Assembly (NCBI RefSeq): GCF_036231965.1
Contig: NZ_CP109499.1
Coordinates: forward strand, 3,534,001-3,598,000
Length of the DNA: 64,000 bases
Source of the DNA: Streptomyces sp. NBC_01428
GTDB lineage: Bacteria > Actinomycetota > Actinomycetes > Streptomycetales > Streptomycetaceae
Reading direction: 5' to 3'
The notes under the pieces are model-generated. The model ran no database searches. It was not told the DNA's origin and was given only the letters and a program-made list of their open reading frames with translations. Positions 54,897-64,000 of the stretch are shown here, in pieces (the stretch's first letter is position 1; every line of letters starts with the position of its first letter). The translations under genes and the position numbers were made by a program.

Positions 54897-55151
54897 TCAG
54901 TAGTGATACCGGGCAGCGAGGATGACGATCTCCTTGTCCGTCACCAAATAGACGAGGCGGTGCTCATCGTCGATCCGTCGCGACCAGGCCCCAGGCAGGT
55001 GATACTTCAACGGCTCCGGCTTGCCGATGCCCGTGAAGGGGTCACGCCTGACATCTTCGATGAGCTTGTTGATCCGGGCGAGCATCTTGCGGTCGTTCTT
55101 GAGCCAGGACGTGTAGTCCTCCCAGCCCTGATCCTCGAAGACGAGCCTCAC
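54897..55151 (-). CDS. yoeB: Toxin of the YoeB/Txe family (ribosome-dependent mRNA interferase)
   Basis: An 84-residue toxin. The family features are complete: [22 protein letters not shown], the [24 protein letters not shown] segment with the catalytic Glu region, and the C-terminus [14 protein letters not shown] ... ILAARYHY with the terminal His-Tyr needed for mRNA cleavage at the ribosomal A site. Start GTG overlaps the antitoxin stop by four bases (GTGA), so toxin translation is coupled to antitoxin. Nothing looks mutated, so it should be active. Confidence 0.95.
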   Translation of the reverse strand: MRLVFEDQGWEDYTSWLKNDRKMLARINKLIEDVRRDPFTGIGKPEPLKYHLPGAWSRRIDDEHRLVYLVTDKEIVILAARYHY

Positions 55152-55429
55152 GCGGCACCCGCACCTGCGTCCGGCGACTCGGGATCGATCAGCTCACGCT
55201 CCGACACATTGATGTGCGACAGGGCGTTCTCGTACGCCTTGAGCAAGCGCCGGGCGTTCGCCGGCGAGCGCAGCAGATAGGAGCCCTCACGCAGCGCCAT
55301 GTAGTCCTCGGCCGAGACAAGCACCGCGTTGCCGTGCTTGGAGACGATCTCGATGGCCTCATGGTTCTCGTTGACCTTTTTGATCAACGGAAACAGTTCC
55401 TTGCGCGCTTCACTCGCAGTTATGGACAT
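55148..55429 (-). CDS. yefM: Antitoxin of the YefM/Phd family, partner of YoeB
   Basis: A 93-residue antitoxin with the YefM N-terminal DNA-binding fold ([19 protein letters not shown], then [21 protein letters not shown]) and a C-terminal toxin-neutralising tail ([21 protein letters not shown]). ATG follows GGGAGGG at nine bases. It should repress its own operon and be degraded to free the toxin. A perfect 8-bp inverted repeat just upstream (55449-55472) is the probable operator. Confidence 0.95.
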   Translation of the reverse strand: MSITASEARKELFPLIKKVNENHEAIEIVSKHGNAVLVSAEDYMALREGSYLLRSPANARRLLKAYENALSHINVSERELIDPESPDAGAGAA

Positions 55430-55448
55430 GACATCAACCCTCCCGCCA

Positions 55449-55472
55449 AGTGGTACTTAATAACGTACCACT
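55449..55472 (-). promoter_or_regulatory. Inverted repeat, probable operator of the yefM-yoeB operon
   Basis: AGTGGTAC, eight bases, GTACCACT: a perfect dyad 20 bases before the antitoxin start. The AT-rich spacer (TTAATAAC on plus) may contain the -10 box. YefM-type antitoxins bind such palindromes with a GTAC-containing core. Confidence 0.75.
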
Positions 55473-55516
55473 CTTACGTCATCCGAGAGGGGAGACGACT
55501 GATGACCGCCCAGCTG

Positions 55517-55540
55517 ATCCAGCACCCATCCAGCGCGGTG
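55517..55540. repeat. Left copy of a 24-base direct repeat flanking the second TA pair
   Basis: The 24 bases here match 56169-56192 at 23 positions in the same orientation. The unit itself holds ATCCAGC twice. The copies bracket the Phd/RelE pair and its promoter, about 650 bases apart. Confidence 0.75.
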
Positions 55541-55618
55541 CGAGTTCATCCAGCACATCCAGCACCACACGGCCGGACCGGATGGTGTACACATGGCACA
55601 CTCGGTACGCTTGAGCGC

Positions 55619-55888
55619 ATGACGCAGCCGCTACACATGGAGTCCATTCGAGACGTGCGCGCCCACCTGGCGGAAGTCGTGGAGCGTGCGGACCGCGACG
55701 ACGTACCGACGGTCATCACCCGCCGGGGCAAGGAAGTCGCCGCCGTCGTCTCCATCGAGGTGCTGCGCAAGTACCAGGAGTGGGAAGAGCGCGAGATCAA
55801 CCGGATCATCGATGAGCGCATGGCCAACCCTGCGCCCGGCATCCCGATCGAGGACACCATGAGGGAGACGCTGGCACGCGGTGAGTGA
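55619..55888 (+). CDS. Antitoxin of the Phd/YefM family (second TA pair)
   Basis: An 89-residue antitoxin beginning MTQPLHMESIRDV, with the Phd fold RDVRAHLAEVVERADRDDVPTVITRRGKEVAAVVSIEVL and an acidic helical C-terminus (YQEWEEREINRIIDERM) that should wrap the toxin. ATG at 55619 has no Shine-Dalgarno; TACGCT (55606-55611) lies seven bases upstream, so it is probably leaderless. ATG at 55637 (MESIRDV) is a possible alternative. A TGTACA core of the type bound by YefM proteins lies at about 55586-55591. It overlaps the toxin gene by eight bases. Confidence 0.93.
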   Translation: MTQPLHMESIRDVRAHLAEVVERADRDDVPTVITRRGKEVAAVVSIEVLRKYQEWEEREINRIIDERMANPAPGIPIEDTMRETLARGE

Positions 55889-56144
55889 GTACCGGACCGT
55901 CTTCCGCCCCGAGGCGCAGGCCGAGCTGCGGAAGATCCCTCGTGACATGGCGCTGCGCATCCTCGCCAAGCTGACCGAGCTGGAGACCGACCCTCTCGGC
56001 TTCAACACCACCGCACTCGTATCCCAGCCCGAGCGACGCCGCCTGCGCGTCGGCGACTATCGCGTCCTCTACACGATCGACAACGGAGAGCTGATGGTCT
56101 GGGCCGTTCATGTCGGACACCGGTCCACCGTTCACGAGACCTGA
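55881..56144 (+). CDS. Toxin of the RelE/ParE superfamily (second TA pair)
   Basis: An 87-residue RelE-type toxin with the family core YRTVFRPEAQAELRKIPRDMALRILAKLTEL, then RRRLRVGDYRVLYTID and WAVHVGHRSTVHET. The Arg of RVGDYRV and the C-terminal HVGHR histidine and arginine are at the positions of RelE catalytic residues, so ribosome-dependent mRNA cleavage is likely. Start GTG at 55881 lies eight bases inside the antitoxin gene, which couples translation. Its pair runs opposite to the yefM-yoeB pair. Confidence 0.93.
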   Translation: MSEYRTVFRPEAQAELRKIPRDMALRILAKLTELETDPLGFNTTALVSQPERRRLRVGDYRVLYTIDNGELMVWAVHVGHRSTVHET

Positions 56145-56168
56145 TTGCCGCTGACCCCACGCCAGAAT

Positions 56169-56192
56169 ATCCAGCACCCATCCAGCACGGTG
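56169..56192. repeat. Right copy of a 24-base direct repeat flanking the second TA pair
   Basis: Matches 55517-55540 except at one position (A for G). It lies 24 bases after the toxin stop and just before the bidirectional terminator. Confidence 0.75.
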
Positions 56193-56198
56193 ACGGCG

Positions 56199-56230
56199 AA
56201 GGGGTCGGACTCAACAGAGTCCGACCCCTT
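56199..56230. terminator. Bidirectional terminator between RelE-type toxin and ychF
   Basis: AAGGGGTCGGACTC and GAGTCCGACCCCTT form a perfect 14-bp stem with an ACA-type four-base loop. The A/T ends on both sides allow it to work for both convergent transcripts. Confidence 0.8.
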
Positions 56231-56278
56231 CTGACCTGCATGTTTGCCACGCCAGTGACGTGGTGTTGTTTCACCCGC

Positions 56279-57367
<1,089 letters not shown>

Positions 57368-57565
57368 GTTGCGACTTCCCGTACGAGGAGGATGGGCGAA
57401 GGGCCCTAGGAGAGCACGGGCCGATCCACCAGTCTACGGCGTGCCCCGGCGCCTCCCGGCGAGGTATCGAACGCATGGCCAAGGTCTTTCCATGGCCTCG
57501 TCTTCGGTGGCTCTCCGGCGTGTCCGAAGAGCGGTTCCACACATAAAACGACCTAAGTTGGTCCG

Positions 57566-58198
57566 GTGGAGCAACACAGGACGCGCCCCCCTCAGTACAG
57601 GCCGCGACGCGGCATGCCCGTTCCGGCGCAGGCCGGGCGTGCCGTGTCCGACGGTGTCCGGCGGAGTGCCCCGGCGGTGCGGAGGCCCGCCGCGGCGGGT
57701 GTGCGGGCGGGGCGGCGGCTGCCGAACCCCCGGCTCACCGGGCTCGGCAGCGGGCTGTTCTGCGGTGCCACGCTGTTCGCCCTCGCCTGCCTGGACCAGC
57801 TCCTCCTCGGAGGTTCCCAGACGGTCTACGGGGTGCTGTTCCTGCCGGTGTGCCTGCTGACCGCGCTGTGGGTGCGGCCCGGCGACCTGGTGACCGCCCC
57901 CGTGGTCGTGCCGATCGCGTTCACCTTCGGGCTGCTGCCGGTGGCCGCGGACAGCGACGGCGGGATCAGCGGCCGCTTCATGAGCCTGGTCACCGCCCTC
58001 GCCCTCCAGGCCGGCTGGCTGTACGGCGGCACGCTGATCGCGGGCCTCGTGGTGATCGTGCGCCGGATCCGCCTCATGGCCCGCCGCGCCGCCCGGCGCA
58101 GGGCCCAGGCGGCGCAGGCGGGACAGACAGGACAGACGGGCCAGACGGGCCGGACGGCTCCGGCGCGCGGGCCGCAGGTCGGCCGGCAGGCCCGCTGA
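57566..58198 (+). CDS. DUF6542 membrane protein
   Basis: A 210-residue protein: a basic Pro/Arg-rich N-terminus (about 1-60), four hydrophobic segments (about 62-82, 86-103, 108-128 and 148-172) matching DUF6542, then an Arg/Ala-rich tail ending in a [11 protein letters not shown] repeat encoded by three near-identical nine-base units. Function unknown; it is regularly found beside ychF in streptomycetes. Start GTG has no Shine-Dalgarno; TAAGTT (57554-57559) is six bases upstream, suggesting a leaderless mRNA. Its stop is one base from the convergent ppgK stop. Confidence 0.8.
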   Translation: MEQHRTRPPQYRPRRGMPVPAQAGRAVSDGVRRSAPAVRRPAAAGVRAGRRLPNPRLTGLGSGLFCGATLFALACLDQLLLGGSQTVYGVLFLPVCLLTALWVRPGDLVTAPVVVPIAFTFGLLPVAADSDGGISGRFMSLVTALALQAGWLYGGTLIAGLVVIVRRIRLMARRAARRRAQAAQAGQTGQTGQTGRTAPARGPQVGRQAR

Positions 58199-58199
58199 G

Positions 58200-58949
58200 C
58201 TACGGCGCGAGCTTCGCGGCCCGCATGGCGGCGCCGACGATCCCCGCGTTGTTCTGGAGCTGCGCCGGGACGATCTCCGCGGTGATGCCCTCGATCAGCG
58301 GCAGGAACTTGTCCGCCTTGCGGCTGACACCGCCGCCGATGATGAACAGCTCCGGGGAGAACAGCATCTCGACGTGCGCCAGGTACTTGGTGACGCGGCG
58401 CGCCCAGTGCTCCCAGGTCAGTTCGTTGTCGTCCTTGGCCTTGGTGGAGGCCTTCTTCTCCGCGTCGTGGCCGTTCAGCTCCAGGTGGCCCAGCTCGGTG
58501 TTCGGGACCAGCTCGCCGTCGATGAACAGGGCGCTGCCGATGCCGGTGCCGAAGGTGAGCAGGATGACCGTGCCGCTGCGGTCCTTGCCCGCGCCGAACT
58601 GCATCTCCGCGACGCCCGCCGCGTCCGCGTCGTTCAGCACGGTCACCGGCAGGCCGCCGATCCGCTCGCCGAGCAGGGCGCCCGCGTCGGTGTCGATCCA
58701 GGACTTGTCGACGTTGGCCGCCGTACGGATCGTGGAGCCGCCGGTGACCACGCCCGGGAACGTGATGCCCACCGGGCCCGACCAGCCGAAGTGGTCGACG
58801 ACGTCCTTGACGCCGTCGGCCACCGCGTCGGGCGTCGCCGGATGCGGGGTGAGCACCTTGAAGCGCTCCTCCGCGAGGTCTCCGCGGTCAAGGTCCACGG
58901 GGGCACCCTTGATCCCGGATCCGCCAATGTCCACACCGAAGATCTGCAT
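58200..58949 (-). CDS. ppgK: Polyphosphate glucokinase (ROK family)
   Basis: A 249-residue cytosolic kinase that phosphorylates glucose with polyphosphate (and usually ATP). The ROK features are [13 protein letters not shown] (phosphate loop, residues 4-16), catalytic NDADAAG, the second phosphate loop [11 protein letters not shown], and the polyphosphate-glucokinase segment [18 protein letters not shown], which also contains the glucose-binding EL-H motif. Length is normal. ATG has no Shine-Dalgarno; TAACGT (58956-58961) lies six bases upstream, the leaderless arrangement. It follows ispH on the same strand after 29 bases. Confidence 0.95.
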   Translation of the reverse strand: MQIFGVDIGGSGIKGAPVDLDRGDLAEERFKVLTPHPATPDAVADGVKDVVDHFGWSGPVGITFPGVVTGGSTIRTAANVDKSWIDTDAGALLGERIGGLPVTVLNDADAAGVAEMQFGAGKDRSGTVILLTFGTGIGSALFIDGELVPNTELGHLELNGHDAEKKASTKAKDDNELTWEHWARRVTKYLAHVEMLFSPELFIIGGGVSRKADKFLPLIEGITAEIVPAQLQNNAGIVGAAMRAAKLAP

Positions 58950-58978
58950 GGCCCTACGTTACGTCGTGGGACTGACGG

Positions 58979-59983
58979 TCACTTCCCGGCGGTACCACCG
59001 GTGCGCTCCGCCACCAGGGCGGCCGCCTCGGCGCGCAGGTCGCGGCGCAGTTCCTTGGGCAGCGAGAAGGTGATGGACTCCTCGGCGGCCTTGACGATCT
59101 CCACGTCCTCGAAGCCGTGACCCGTGAGCCGCTCCAGGACCTGCTCGACGAGGATGTCCGGGACGGAGGCACCGGAGGTGACGCCGACCGTGGTCACGCC
59201 CTCCAGCCATGTCGCGTCGATCTCGTCGGCGAAGTCCACCAGGTAGGCCTCACGGGCGCCGGCGAGCTTGGCGACCTCGACGAGCCGTACCGAGTTCGAG
59301 GAGTTGCGCGAGCCGACCACGATCACCAGGTCGGCCTCGGCGCCCATCTGCTTCACCGCGAGCTGGCGGTTCTGCGTGGCGTAGCAGATGTCGTCGCTCG
59401 GCGGGGAGATGAGCTGCGGGAACTTCTCCTTGAGGGCGTCGACCGTCTCCATGGTCTCGTCGACCGACAGGGTGGTCTGGGAGAGCCAGACGACCTTGGA
59501 GGGGTCACGGACCTCGACCTTGGCGACGTCCGCGGGGCCGTCGACGAGGGTGATGTGGTCGGGGGCCTCGCCGGAGGTGCCGATGACCTCCTCGTGGCCC
59601 TCGTGGCCGATGAGGAGGATGTCGAAGTCGTCGTCGGCGAAGCGGACGGCTTCCTTGTGGACCTTGGTGACCAGCGGGCAGGTCGCGTCGATGGTGGCGA
59701 GCTTGCCGGCGGCGGCCTCGTCGTGGACGGCGGGGGCGACGCCGTGCGCCGAGAACATGACGATGGAGCCCTCGGGCACCTCCGCCGTCTGCTCGACGAA
59801 GATCGCGCCCTTCTTCTCCAGGGTCTGCACGACGTACTTGTTGTGGACGATCTCGTGGCGGACATAGATCGGGGCCCCGTACTGCTCAAGGGCCTTCTCG
59901 ACGGCGATCACGGCACGGTCCACGCCCGCGCAGTAGCCCCGGGGGGCGGCGAGCAGGACACGGCGGCCAGTCGAAGCAGTCAT
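58979..59983 (-). CDS. ispH: 4-hydroxy-3-methylbut-2-enyl diphosphate reductase
   Basis: A 334-residue iron-sulfur enzyme making IPP and DMAPP from HMBPP, the last step of the MEP isoprenoid pathway. The three cluster cysteines are visible: Cys18 in PRGYCAGV, one in IDATCPLV and one in [11 protein letters not shown]. The catalytic Glu segment [13 protein letters not shown] is also present. The start taken is ATG at 59983; ATG at 59992 is in frame but lies inside the -10 box TACGAT (59991-59996), seven bases before 59983, favouring a leaderless start. Upstream lies a duplicated 36-base promoter-like unit (59993-60064). Confidence 0.96.
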   Translation of the reverse strand: MTASTGRRVLLAAPRGYCAGVDRAVIAVEKALEQYGAPIYVRHEIVHNKYVVQTLEKKGAIFVEQTAEVPEGSIVMFSAHGVAPAVHDEAAAGKLATIDATCPLVTKVHKEAVRFADDDFDILLIGHEGHEEVIGTSGEAPDHITLVDGPADVAKVEVRDPSKVVWLSQTTLSVDETMETVDALKEKFPQLISPPSDDICYATQNRQLAVKQMGAEADLVIVVGSRNSSNSVRLVEVAKLAGAREAYLVDFADEIDATWLEGVTTVGVTSGASVPDILVEQVLERLTGHGFEDVEIVKAAEESITFSLPKELRRDLRAEAAALVAERTGGTAGK

Positions 59984-59992
59984 GGGACCCAT

Positions 59993-60064
59993 CGTAAGGC
60001 CGTACCCGGCCGGTCGAAGATCGCCTCTCGTAAGGCCGTACCCGGCGGGTCAAAGATCGTCTCC
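59993..60064 (-). promoter_or_regulatory. Tandemly duplicated 36-base promoter unit upstream of ispH
   Basis: Two head-to-tail copies (59993-60028 and 60029-60064) differ at about four positions. Read on the minus strand each has a TTGACC- or TCGACC-like box, about 15 bases, then TACGAG or TACGAT. The proximal copy provides the -10 that fits a leaderless ispH start. Confidence 0.6.
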
Positions 60065-60121
60065 TTGGGGAGACTGGGAAGCCGGGAGGGGCGGGGCCCC
60101 GCACGACCCTCGGGAGGCACG

Positions 60122-61519
60122 ATGTCCGACACCCGGACCACTGACGGCGCCGGAGCCGCGGAGCACGGGCTGCGGCGCAGCCTCGGCTTCCGTGACCTGG
60201 TCGTCTACGGGCTGCTGTTCATCGCCCCCATGGCACCGGTCGGCGTGTACGGGACGCTCGACGCGAAGTCGCACGGGGCGGTCGCGCTGGTCTACCTCGT
60301 CGCGACGGTCGCGATGGCGTTCACCGCGTTCAGCTACGCGCAGATGGTCCGGGTGGTCCCCCAGGCGGGTTCGGTGTTCGCCTACGCGCGCGCGGGTCTG
60401 GGCAAGGAGGCGGGGTTCGTCGCCGGGTGGATGGTGATGCTGGACTATCTGCTGATCCCGGCGGTGGCCTACCTGTTCTCCGGCATCGCGATGAACTCCC
60501 TGGTCCCGGAGGTCTCCCGGTGGGTGTGGACCGCCCTCGCCGTTGTGATCACGACGTTCCTGAACCTGTGGGGGGTGCGCACCGCGGCCCGGGTCGGCTT
60601 CCTGGTCCTCGCGCTGGAGATCGTGGTCCTGCTGATCTTCGTCGTGTCGGCCGTCGTGATGCTCGCGCGCGACGGCGCCCACCGCGACTGGCTGTCCCCG
60701 CTGGCGGGTGACGGCACGCAGGGGGCGTTCGCGCTGTCGGCGGTCGTCGGGGCGGTGTCGGTGGCCGTCCTGTCGTTCCTCGGCTTCGACGCGATCGCGA
60801 GTTTCGCGGAGGAGGTGACGGGCGGTTCGGAGAAGGTGGCCCGGGCGGTGCTGTTCTGTCTGGCGCTGGCGGGTGTGCTGTTCGTGGCGCAGACGTACCT
60901 GGTGGCGCTGCTGGAGCCGTTGTCGTCCGCTCAGCTCGCTGCGGACCCCGGCAAGCAGGGCGCGGCCTTCTACGACGCCGTGGACGCCTCCGTCGGCGCG
61001 TGGCTGCACAACCTGGTGGCGGTCAGCAAGGCCATCGGCGCGGCCTTCGCGGCGCTCGCCGGGCAGGCCGCGGCCGGCCGGCTGCTCTACGCGATGGCCC
61101 GCGACCGCCGGCTGCCCCGGGCGCTGGCCCGGACCGACTCCGGGGTGCCGCGGGCGGCGCTGGGGTGCGCGGCGGTGATCACGCTGGTCGCGGCGGTGTG
61201 GGCGGCGCGGCGCGACGACGGCCTCGACAAGCTGGTCTCGGTGGTCGACATCGGCGCGCTGACCGCGTTCACGCTGCTGCACGCGTCGGTGGTGGGCTGG
61301 TTCGCCGTGCGCCGCAGGAGCGGGCCTCCCGTCTGGTGGCGGCACGTCCTCGTCCCCGTGCTGGGCGCGGCGATCACCGTCGCCGTGATCGTCGAGGCCT
61401 CCGGAACGGCCCAGGTGGTGGGTGCGATCTGGCTGGCGGTCGGCCTGACGGTCCTGTTCGCCCAGCGCGGCCGGTCCGGCCGGGGCATGGACGAGGACGC
61501 GCCCGGCGGAGCGGTCTGA
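60122..61519 (+). CDS. APC-family amino acid/polyamine permease
   Basis: A 465-residue membrane transporter with about 12 helices. The AA_permease_2 hallmark near the N-terminus is [15 protein letters not shown], and [17 protein letters not shown] (about residues 215-231) is the conserved segment following helix 6. A cytoplasmic loop has [14 protein letters not shown], another APC signature. Substrate is likely an amino acid or amine but is unspecified. ATG at 60122 follows GGGAGGCACG. It is divergent from ispH; no partner genes are adjacent. Confidence 0.92.
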   Translation: MSDTRTTDGAGAAEHGLRRSLGFRDLVVYGLLFIAPMAPVGVYGTLDAKSHGAVALVYLVATVAMAFTAFSYAQMVRVVPQAGSVFAYARAGLGKEAGFVAGWMVMLDYLLIPAVAYLFSGIAMNSLVPEVSRWVWTALAVVITTFLNLWGVRTAARVGFLVLALEIVVLLIFVVSAVVMLARDGAHRDWLSPLAGDGTQGAFALSAVVGAVSVAVLSFLGFDAIASFAEEVTGGSEKVARAVLFCLALAGVLFVAQTYLVALLEPLSSAQLAADPGKQGAAFYDAVDASVGAWLHNLVAVSKAIGAAFAALAGQAAAGRLLYAMARDRRLPRALARTDSGVPRAALGCAAVITLVAAVWAARRDDGLDKLVSVVDIGALTAFTLLHASVVGWFAVRRRSGPPVWWRHVLVPVLGAAITVAVIVEASGTAQVVGAIWLAVGLTVLFAQRGRSGRGMDEDAPGGAV

Positions 61520-61662
61520 GGGCGGGGCCGGCTGATCGTCGGCCCGGCCCTGGCCGACCGCCGCGGGGCCACGGACCCGCCCGCGCCTGTCGCCCACGAG
61601 GTGGGGCAGGGGGCGGGCGTCGCAGGTGCGGGGATGTCGGTGGGGGCCACTACGCTCGGCGC

Positions 61663-62871
61663 ATGGCTCTCAACACGTCCGCGGACGCTCCGCTGCCCGT
61701 CGGCGAGGTGTCACGGCTCATCGGGGGATGGATCGACCGGCTCGGCGCGGTCTGGGTCGAGGGGCAGATCACCCAGTTGTCGCGGCGCCCCGGGGCGGGG
61801 GTCGTCTTCCTGACGCTGCGCGACCCGTCGTTCGACATCTCGGTGAGCGTGACCTGCTACCGGCAGGTGTTCGACGCGGTCGCCGACGTGGTGAGCGAGG
61901 GCGCGCGCGTGGTGGTCCAGGCGAAGCCGGAGTGGTACGCGCCGCGGGGGCAGTTGTCCCTGCGGGCGACCGAGATCAAGCCGGTCGGCGTGGGCGAGCT
62001 GCTCGCCCGCCTGGAGCAGCTGAAGAAGTCGCTGGCGGCCGAGGGGCTGTTCGCGGCCGACCGCAAGAAGCCGCTGCCCTTCCTGCCGCAGCTGATCGGG
62101 CTGGTCTGCGGGCGCGCCTCGGCGGCCGAGCGGGACGTGCTGGAGAACGCGCGGCACCGCTGGCCGGCCGTGCGCTTCGAGGTGCGCAACGTCGCCGTGC
62201 AGGGCGTCCACGCGGTGCCGCAGGTCGTGCAGGCCGTGAAGGACCTGGACGCGCGCGACGACGTCGACGTGATCGTCGTGGCGCGCGGCGGCGGCAGCGT
62301 CGAGGACCTCCTGCCGTTCTCGGACGAGCAGCTCGTCCGGGCGGTGGCGGCCTGCCGTACGCCGGTGGTGTCGGCCATCGGGCACGAGCCGGACAACCCG
62401 CTGCTGGACCACGTGGCCGACCTGCGGGCGTCCACTCCGACCGACGCCGCCAAGAAGGTCGTGCCGGACGTGGGCGAGGAGTACGAGCGGGTGCGGTTCC
62501 TGCGCGACCGGGCCCGCCGCAGCGTGCAGTCCTTCCTCGACCGGGAGGAGCGGGGCCTCGCGCACACGCTGGCCAGGCCCTCGATAGAGGACCCGCACCG
62601 GATGATCGACGAGCGGGCGGACCAGGTGGCGGCCCTGCTCGACCGGGGCCGGCGCACGCTCGGGCACCTCCTGGACCGCGCGGACTCGGAGCTGACGCAC
62701 ACGCACGCGCGCGTGGTGGCCCTCTCCCCCGCGGCGACCCTCCAGCGCGGGTACGCGGTGCTCCAGAAGGCCGACGGGCACGTGGTCCGCGACCCGGCGG
62801 AGGTCACGGCGGACGAGACGCTGCGGGCGCGGGTCGCCGAGGGTGAATTCACGGTTCGAGTCGATGCATAG
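61663..62871 (+). CDS. xseA: Exodeoxyribonuclease VII large subunit
   Basis: A 402-residue catalytic subunit of exonuclease VII, which degrades single-stranded DNA to acid-insoluble and then small oligonucleotides. The N-terminal OB fold (about 12-110) reads [25 protein letters not shown], and the catalytic domain holds [21 protein letters not shown] and [27 protein letters not shown] has no Shine-Dalgarno; TACGCT (61651-61656) is six bases upstream, suggesting a leaderless mRNA. xseB follows after nine bases. Confidence 0.96.
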   Translation: MALNTSADAPLPVGEVSRLIGGWIDRLGAVWVEGQITQLSRRPGAGVVFLTLRDPSFDISVSVTCYRQVFDAVADVVSEGARVVVQAKPEWYAPRGQLSLRATEIKPVGVGELLARLEQLKKSLAAEGLFAADRKKPLPFLPQLIGLVCGRASAAERDVLENARHRWPAVRFEVRNVAVQGVHAVPQVVQAVKDLDARDDVDVIVVARGGGSVEDLLPFSDEQLVRAVAACRTPVVSAIGHEPDNPLLDHVADLRASTPTDAAKKVVPDVGEEYERVRFLRDRARRSVQSFLDREERGLAHTLARPSIEDPHRMIDERADQVAALLDRGRRTLGHLLDRADSELTHTHARVVALSPAATLQRGYAVLQKADGHVVRDPAEVTADETLRARVAEGEFTVRVDA

Positions 62872-62880
62872 GGTGGGCGC

Positions 62881-63138
62881 ATGACCAGCAAGGTGGACGA
62901 GGCGCTCGGGTACGAGCAGGCACGGGACGAGCTGATCGAGGTCGTACGCCGCCTGGAGGCGGGCGGCACGACCCTGGAGGAGTCGCTGGCGCTCTGGGAG
63001 CGCGGCGAGGAGCTGGCCAAGGTGTGCCGGCGCTGGCTGGAGGGCGCCCGGGCCCGGCTGGACGCGGCCCTCGCCGAGGAGGAGTCCGGAGAGGGCGGCG
63101 CCGCGGGCGGCGAGCCCGGGGACGCGGGCTCCCGGTAG
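62881..63138 (+). CDS. xseB: Exodeoxyribonuclease VII small subunit
   Basis: An 85-residue helical subunit that binds the coiled-coil of XseA. The family motif [20 protein letters not shown], then [30 protein letters not shown], is complete. The C-terminus is Gly/Glu-rich. Between xseA and xseB, TAGGGT (62869-62874) overlaps the xseA TAG stop and sits six bases before the xseB ATG, with no Shine-Dalgarno; xseB may therefore also have its own leaderless promoter besides read-through from xseA. Confidence 0.95.
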   Translation: MTSKVDEALGYEQARDELIEVVRRLEAGGTTLEESLALWERGEELAKVCRRWLEGARARLDAALAEEESGEGGAAGGEPGDAGSR

Positions 63139-63154
63139 GCATGTGATCGTCCAC

Positions 63155-63187
63155 GGTGGGGCGGCTCCCGGCAGGAGCCGCCCCACC
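63155..63187 (+). terminator. Terminator of the xseA-xseB operon
   Basis: GGTGGGGCGGCTCC and GGAGCCGCCCCACC form a perfect 14-bp stem with a five-base CGGCA loop, 17 bases after the xseB stop. Confidence 0.8.
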
Positions 63188-63290
63188 GCCGTGCCGCCCC
63201 ACCGCCTACCGCCGCGCCGCCCACCGCTGTGCCGCCCCGCCGCTCACCGCTGTGCCGCCGCGCCGCCCCAGCACTGTGCCGCTGTGAAGC
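63188..63290. repeat. Imperfect tandem GC-rich repeats
   Basis: About four degenerate copies of a roughly 23-base unit containing CTGTGCCGCC and CCGCCGCTCACC. There are no unique spacers, so this is not a CRISPR array; it looks like slippage-prone non-coding DNA after the terminator. Confidence 0.55.
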
Positions 63291-63311
63291 GGATCACCCT
63301 GCCCCGGCTTT

Positions 63312-63342
63312 GGTTGAACTTTCAACCTACTCGTCGTACTGT
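63312..63342 (+). promoter_or_regulatory. Promoter with overlapping operator of the nitroreductase gene
   Basis: TTGAAC (63314-63319), a 17-base spacer and TACTGT (63337-63342) match the Streptomyces vegetative consensus well. The -35 is embedded in the palindrome GGTTGAA-CT-TTCAACC (63312-63327), an operator typical in size for a MarR- or HxlR-type repressor. Confidence 0.75.
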
Positions 63343-63399
63343 CGGTGATGCCAACAGATCCCCCACGGATCCACCGCACGCACCGAGAAGGTTTCTTTC

Positions 63400-63990
63400 A
63401 TGTCTCTCGTCCTTGACCCCGCCGCTCAGGACCTGCTGTTCCGCGAGGCCCGCACCGCGAACACCTTCACCGACGAGCCGGTGACCGACGCGCAGGTCCA
63501 GGCGATCTACGACCTGGTCAAGTTCGGCCCGACCGCCTTCAACCAGTCGCCGCTGCGCATCACGCTGGTCCGCTCCCCCGAGGCCCGCGAGCGCCTCGTG
63601 CAGCACCTCGCCGAGGGCAACCAGGCGAAGACCGCCGCCGCCCCGCTGGTCGCGATCCTGTCCGCGGACAACGAGTTCCACGAGGAGCTGCCGGCCCTGC
63701 TGCCGCACTTCCCCGCCGCCAAGGACCTGTTCTTCTCCGAGCGCCCGGCCCGTGAGAACGCCGCCCTGCTGAACGCCGCTCTTCAGGCCGCGTACTTCAT
63801 CATCGGCGTCCGCGCCGCGGGCCTCGCCGCCGGCCCGATGACCGGTGCCGACTTCGCCGGGATCCAGAAGGAGTTCCTGGACGACGACCACACCCCGCTG
63901 ATGATCGTCAACATCGGCAAGCCGGGCGAGGACGCCTGGTTCCCGCGCTCCCCGCGCCTGGAGCTCGACCAGGTCATCACGACCGTCTGA
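63400..63990 (+). CDS. RutE/HadB-type nitroreductase family FMN oxidoreductase (malonic semialdehyde reductase-like)
   Basis: A 196-residue flavoprotein of the nitroreductase fold. The RutE/HadB-like features are the N-terminal LFREARTANTFTDEPV, KFGPTAFNQSPLR (FMN phosphate and ring contacts), and the C-terminal LIVNIGKPGEDAWFPRSPRL. It should use NAD(P)H to reduce an aldehyde, quinone or nitro compound; the family includes malonic semialdehyde reductase. No rut genes are near. ATG follows GAGAAGG. The gene is complete, ending ten bases before the window edge, and has its own promoter with an operator-like palindrome, so it is probably induced by a small molecule. Confidence 0.92.
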   Translation: MSLVLDPAAQDLLFREARTANTFTDEPVTDAQVQAIYDLVKFGPTAFNQSPLRITLVRSPEARERLVQHLAEGNQAKTAAAPLVAILSADNEFHEELPALLPHFPAAKDLFFSERPARENAALLNAALQAAYFIIGVRAAGLAAGPMTGADFAGIQKEFLDDDHTPLMIVNIGKPGEDAWFPRSPRLELDQVITTV

Positions 63991-64000
63991 CGGACCACGC

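Noticed and set aside
55517..56192. Insertion sequence or miniature transposon carrying the Phd/RelE pair
   Set aside because: Direct repeats are present, but there are no terminal inverted repeats and no transposase. I keep only the direct repeat as an observation.
63188..63290. Possible CRISPR-like array
   Set aside because: The units are adjacent and degenerate with no unique spacers, and no cas genes are present.

Overview
This window is high-GC actinobacterial chromosome and almost certainly Streptomyces. Third codon positions are nearly all G or C, Shine-Dalgarno sites are purine-rich, many genes appear leaderless, one gene carries a TTA (bldA-type) codon, and the gene set is characteristic: mshB, DUF5753/DUF397 regulators, bldK, SPOR and DUF6542 proteins. 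It is ordinary core chromosome rather than a mobile island. I found no rRNA, tRNA, CRISPR array, insertion sequence or phage genes.

Layout. 1-4.9 kb: an edge gene, a DUF6113 membrane protein, mshB (mycothiol), a winged-helix regulator, and a regulatory set made of an anti-sigma-like ATPase, an XRE-DUF5753 regulator and a DUF397 protein. 5.0-7.2 kb: an S9 dipeptidyl-peptidase. 7.3-28.5 kb: three complete five-gene oligopeptide ABC transporter operons. Operon 1 (minus, 13.0 to 7.4 kb) and operon 2 (plus, 13.6-19.7 kb) diverge from a 547-base regulatory region. Operon 2 has the bldKA-E gene order. Operon 3 (minus, 28.2 to 21.9 kb) has the same order as operon 2 and lies in inverted orientation around a VOC protein, a DinB/DUF664 protein and a TTA-containing methyltransferase. 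A 31-codon ORF with a near-perfect ribosome binding site lies upstream of operon 3 and may be a leader peptide.

29-33.4 kb: typA (BipA GTPase) and a large solute-binding lipoprotein with charged low-complexity insertions. 33.9-37.8 kb: a succinate dehydrogenase/fumarate reductase operon (small protein, cytochrome b anchor, flavoprotein, iron-sulfur protein). 37.9-54.6 kb: membrane and regulatory genes, including a GH18-like exported protein, a PAS-PAS-GAF-PP2C-HATPase phosphatase, Nudix, SPOR, GntR/UTRA, a DUF4190 protein, a threonine-synthase-like enzyme, an HhH-SNF2 helicase, a His-rich methyltransferase and an XRE-cupin regulator. 54.9-56.2 kb: two type II toxin-antitoxin pairs. 56.3-64 kb: housekeeping genes (ychF, DUF6542, ppgK, ispH, an APC permease, xseA, xseB, a nitroreductase).

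The main theme is peptide traffic. Three Opp/Bld-type importers, a separate family 5 binding protein and a cytosolic S9 peptidase could import and digest extracellular peptides, including developmental signals in the case of BldK. Two signals run across the window. In each Opp operon a strong hairpin sits directly after the binding-protein gene. At least 13 genes have a TAnnnT box placed 6-7 bases before the start codon with no ribosome binding site, the layout expected of leaderless mRNAs.
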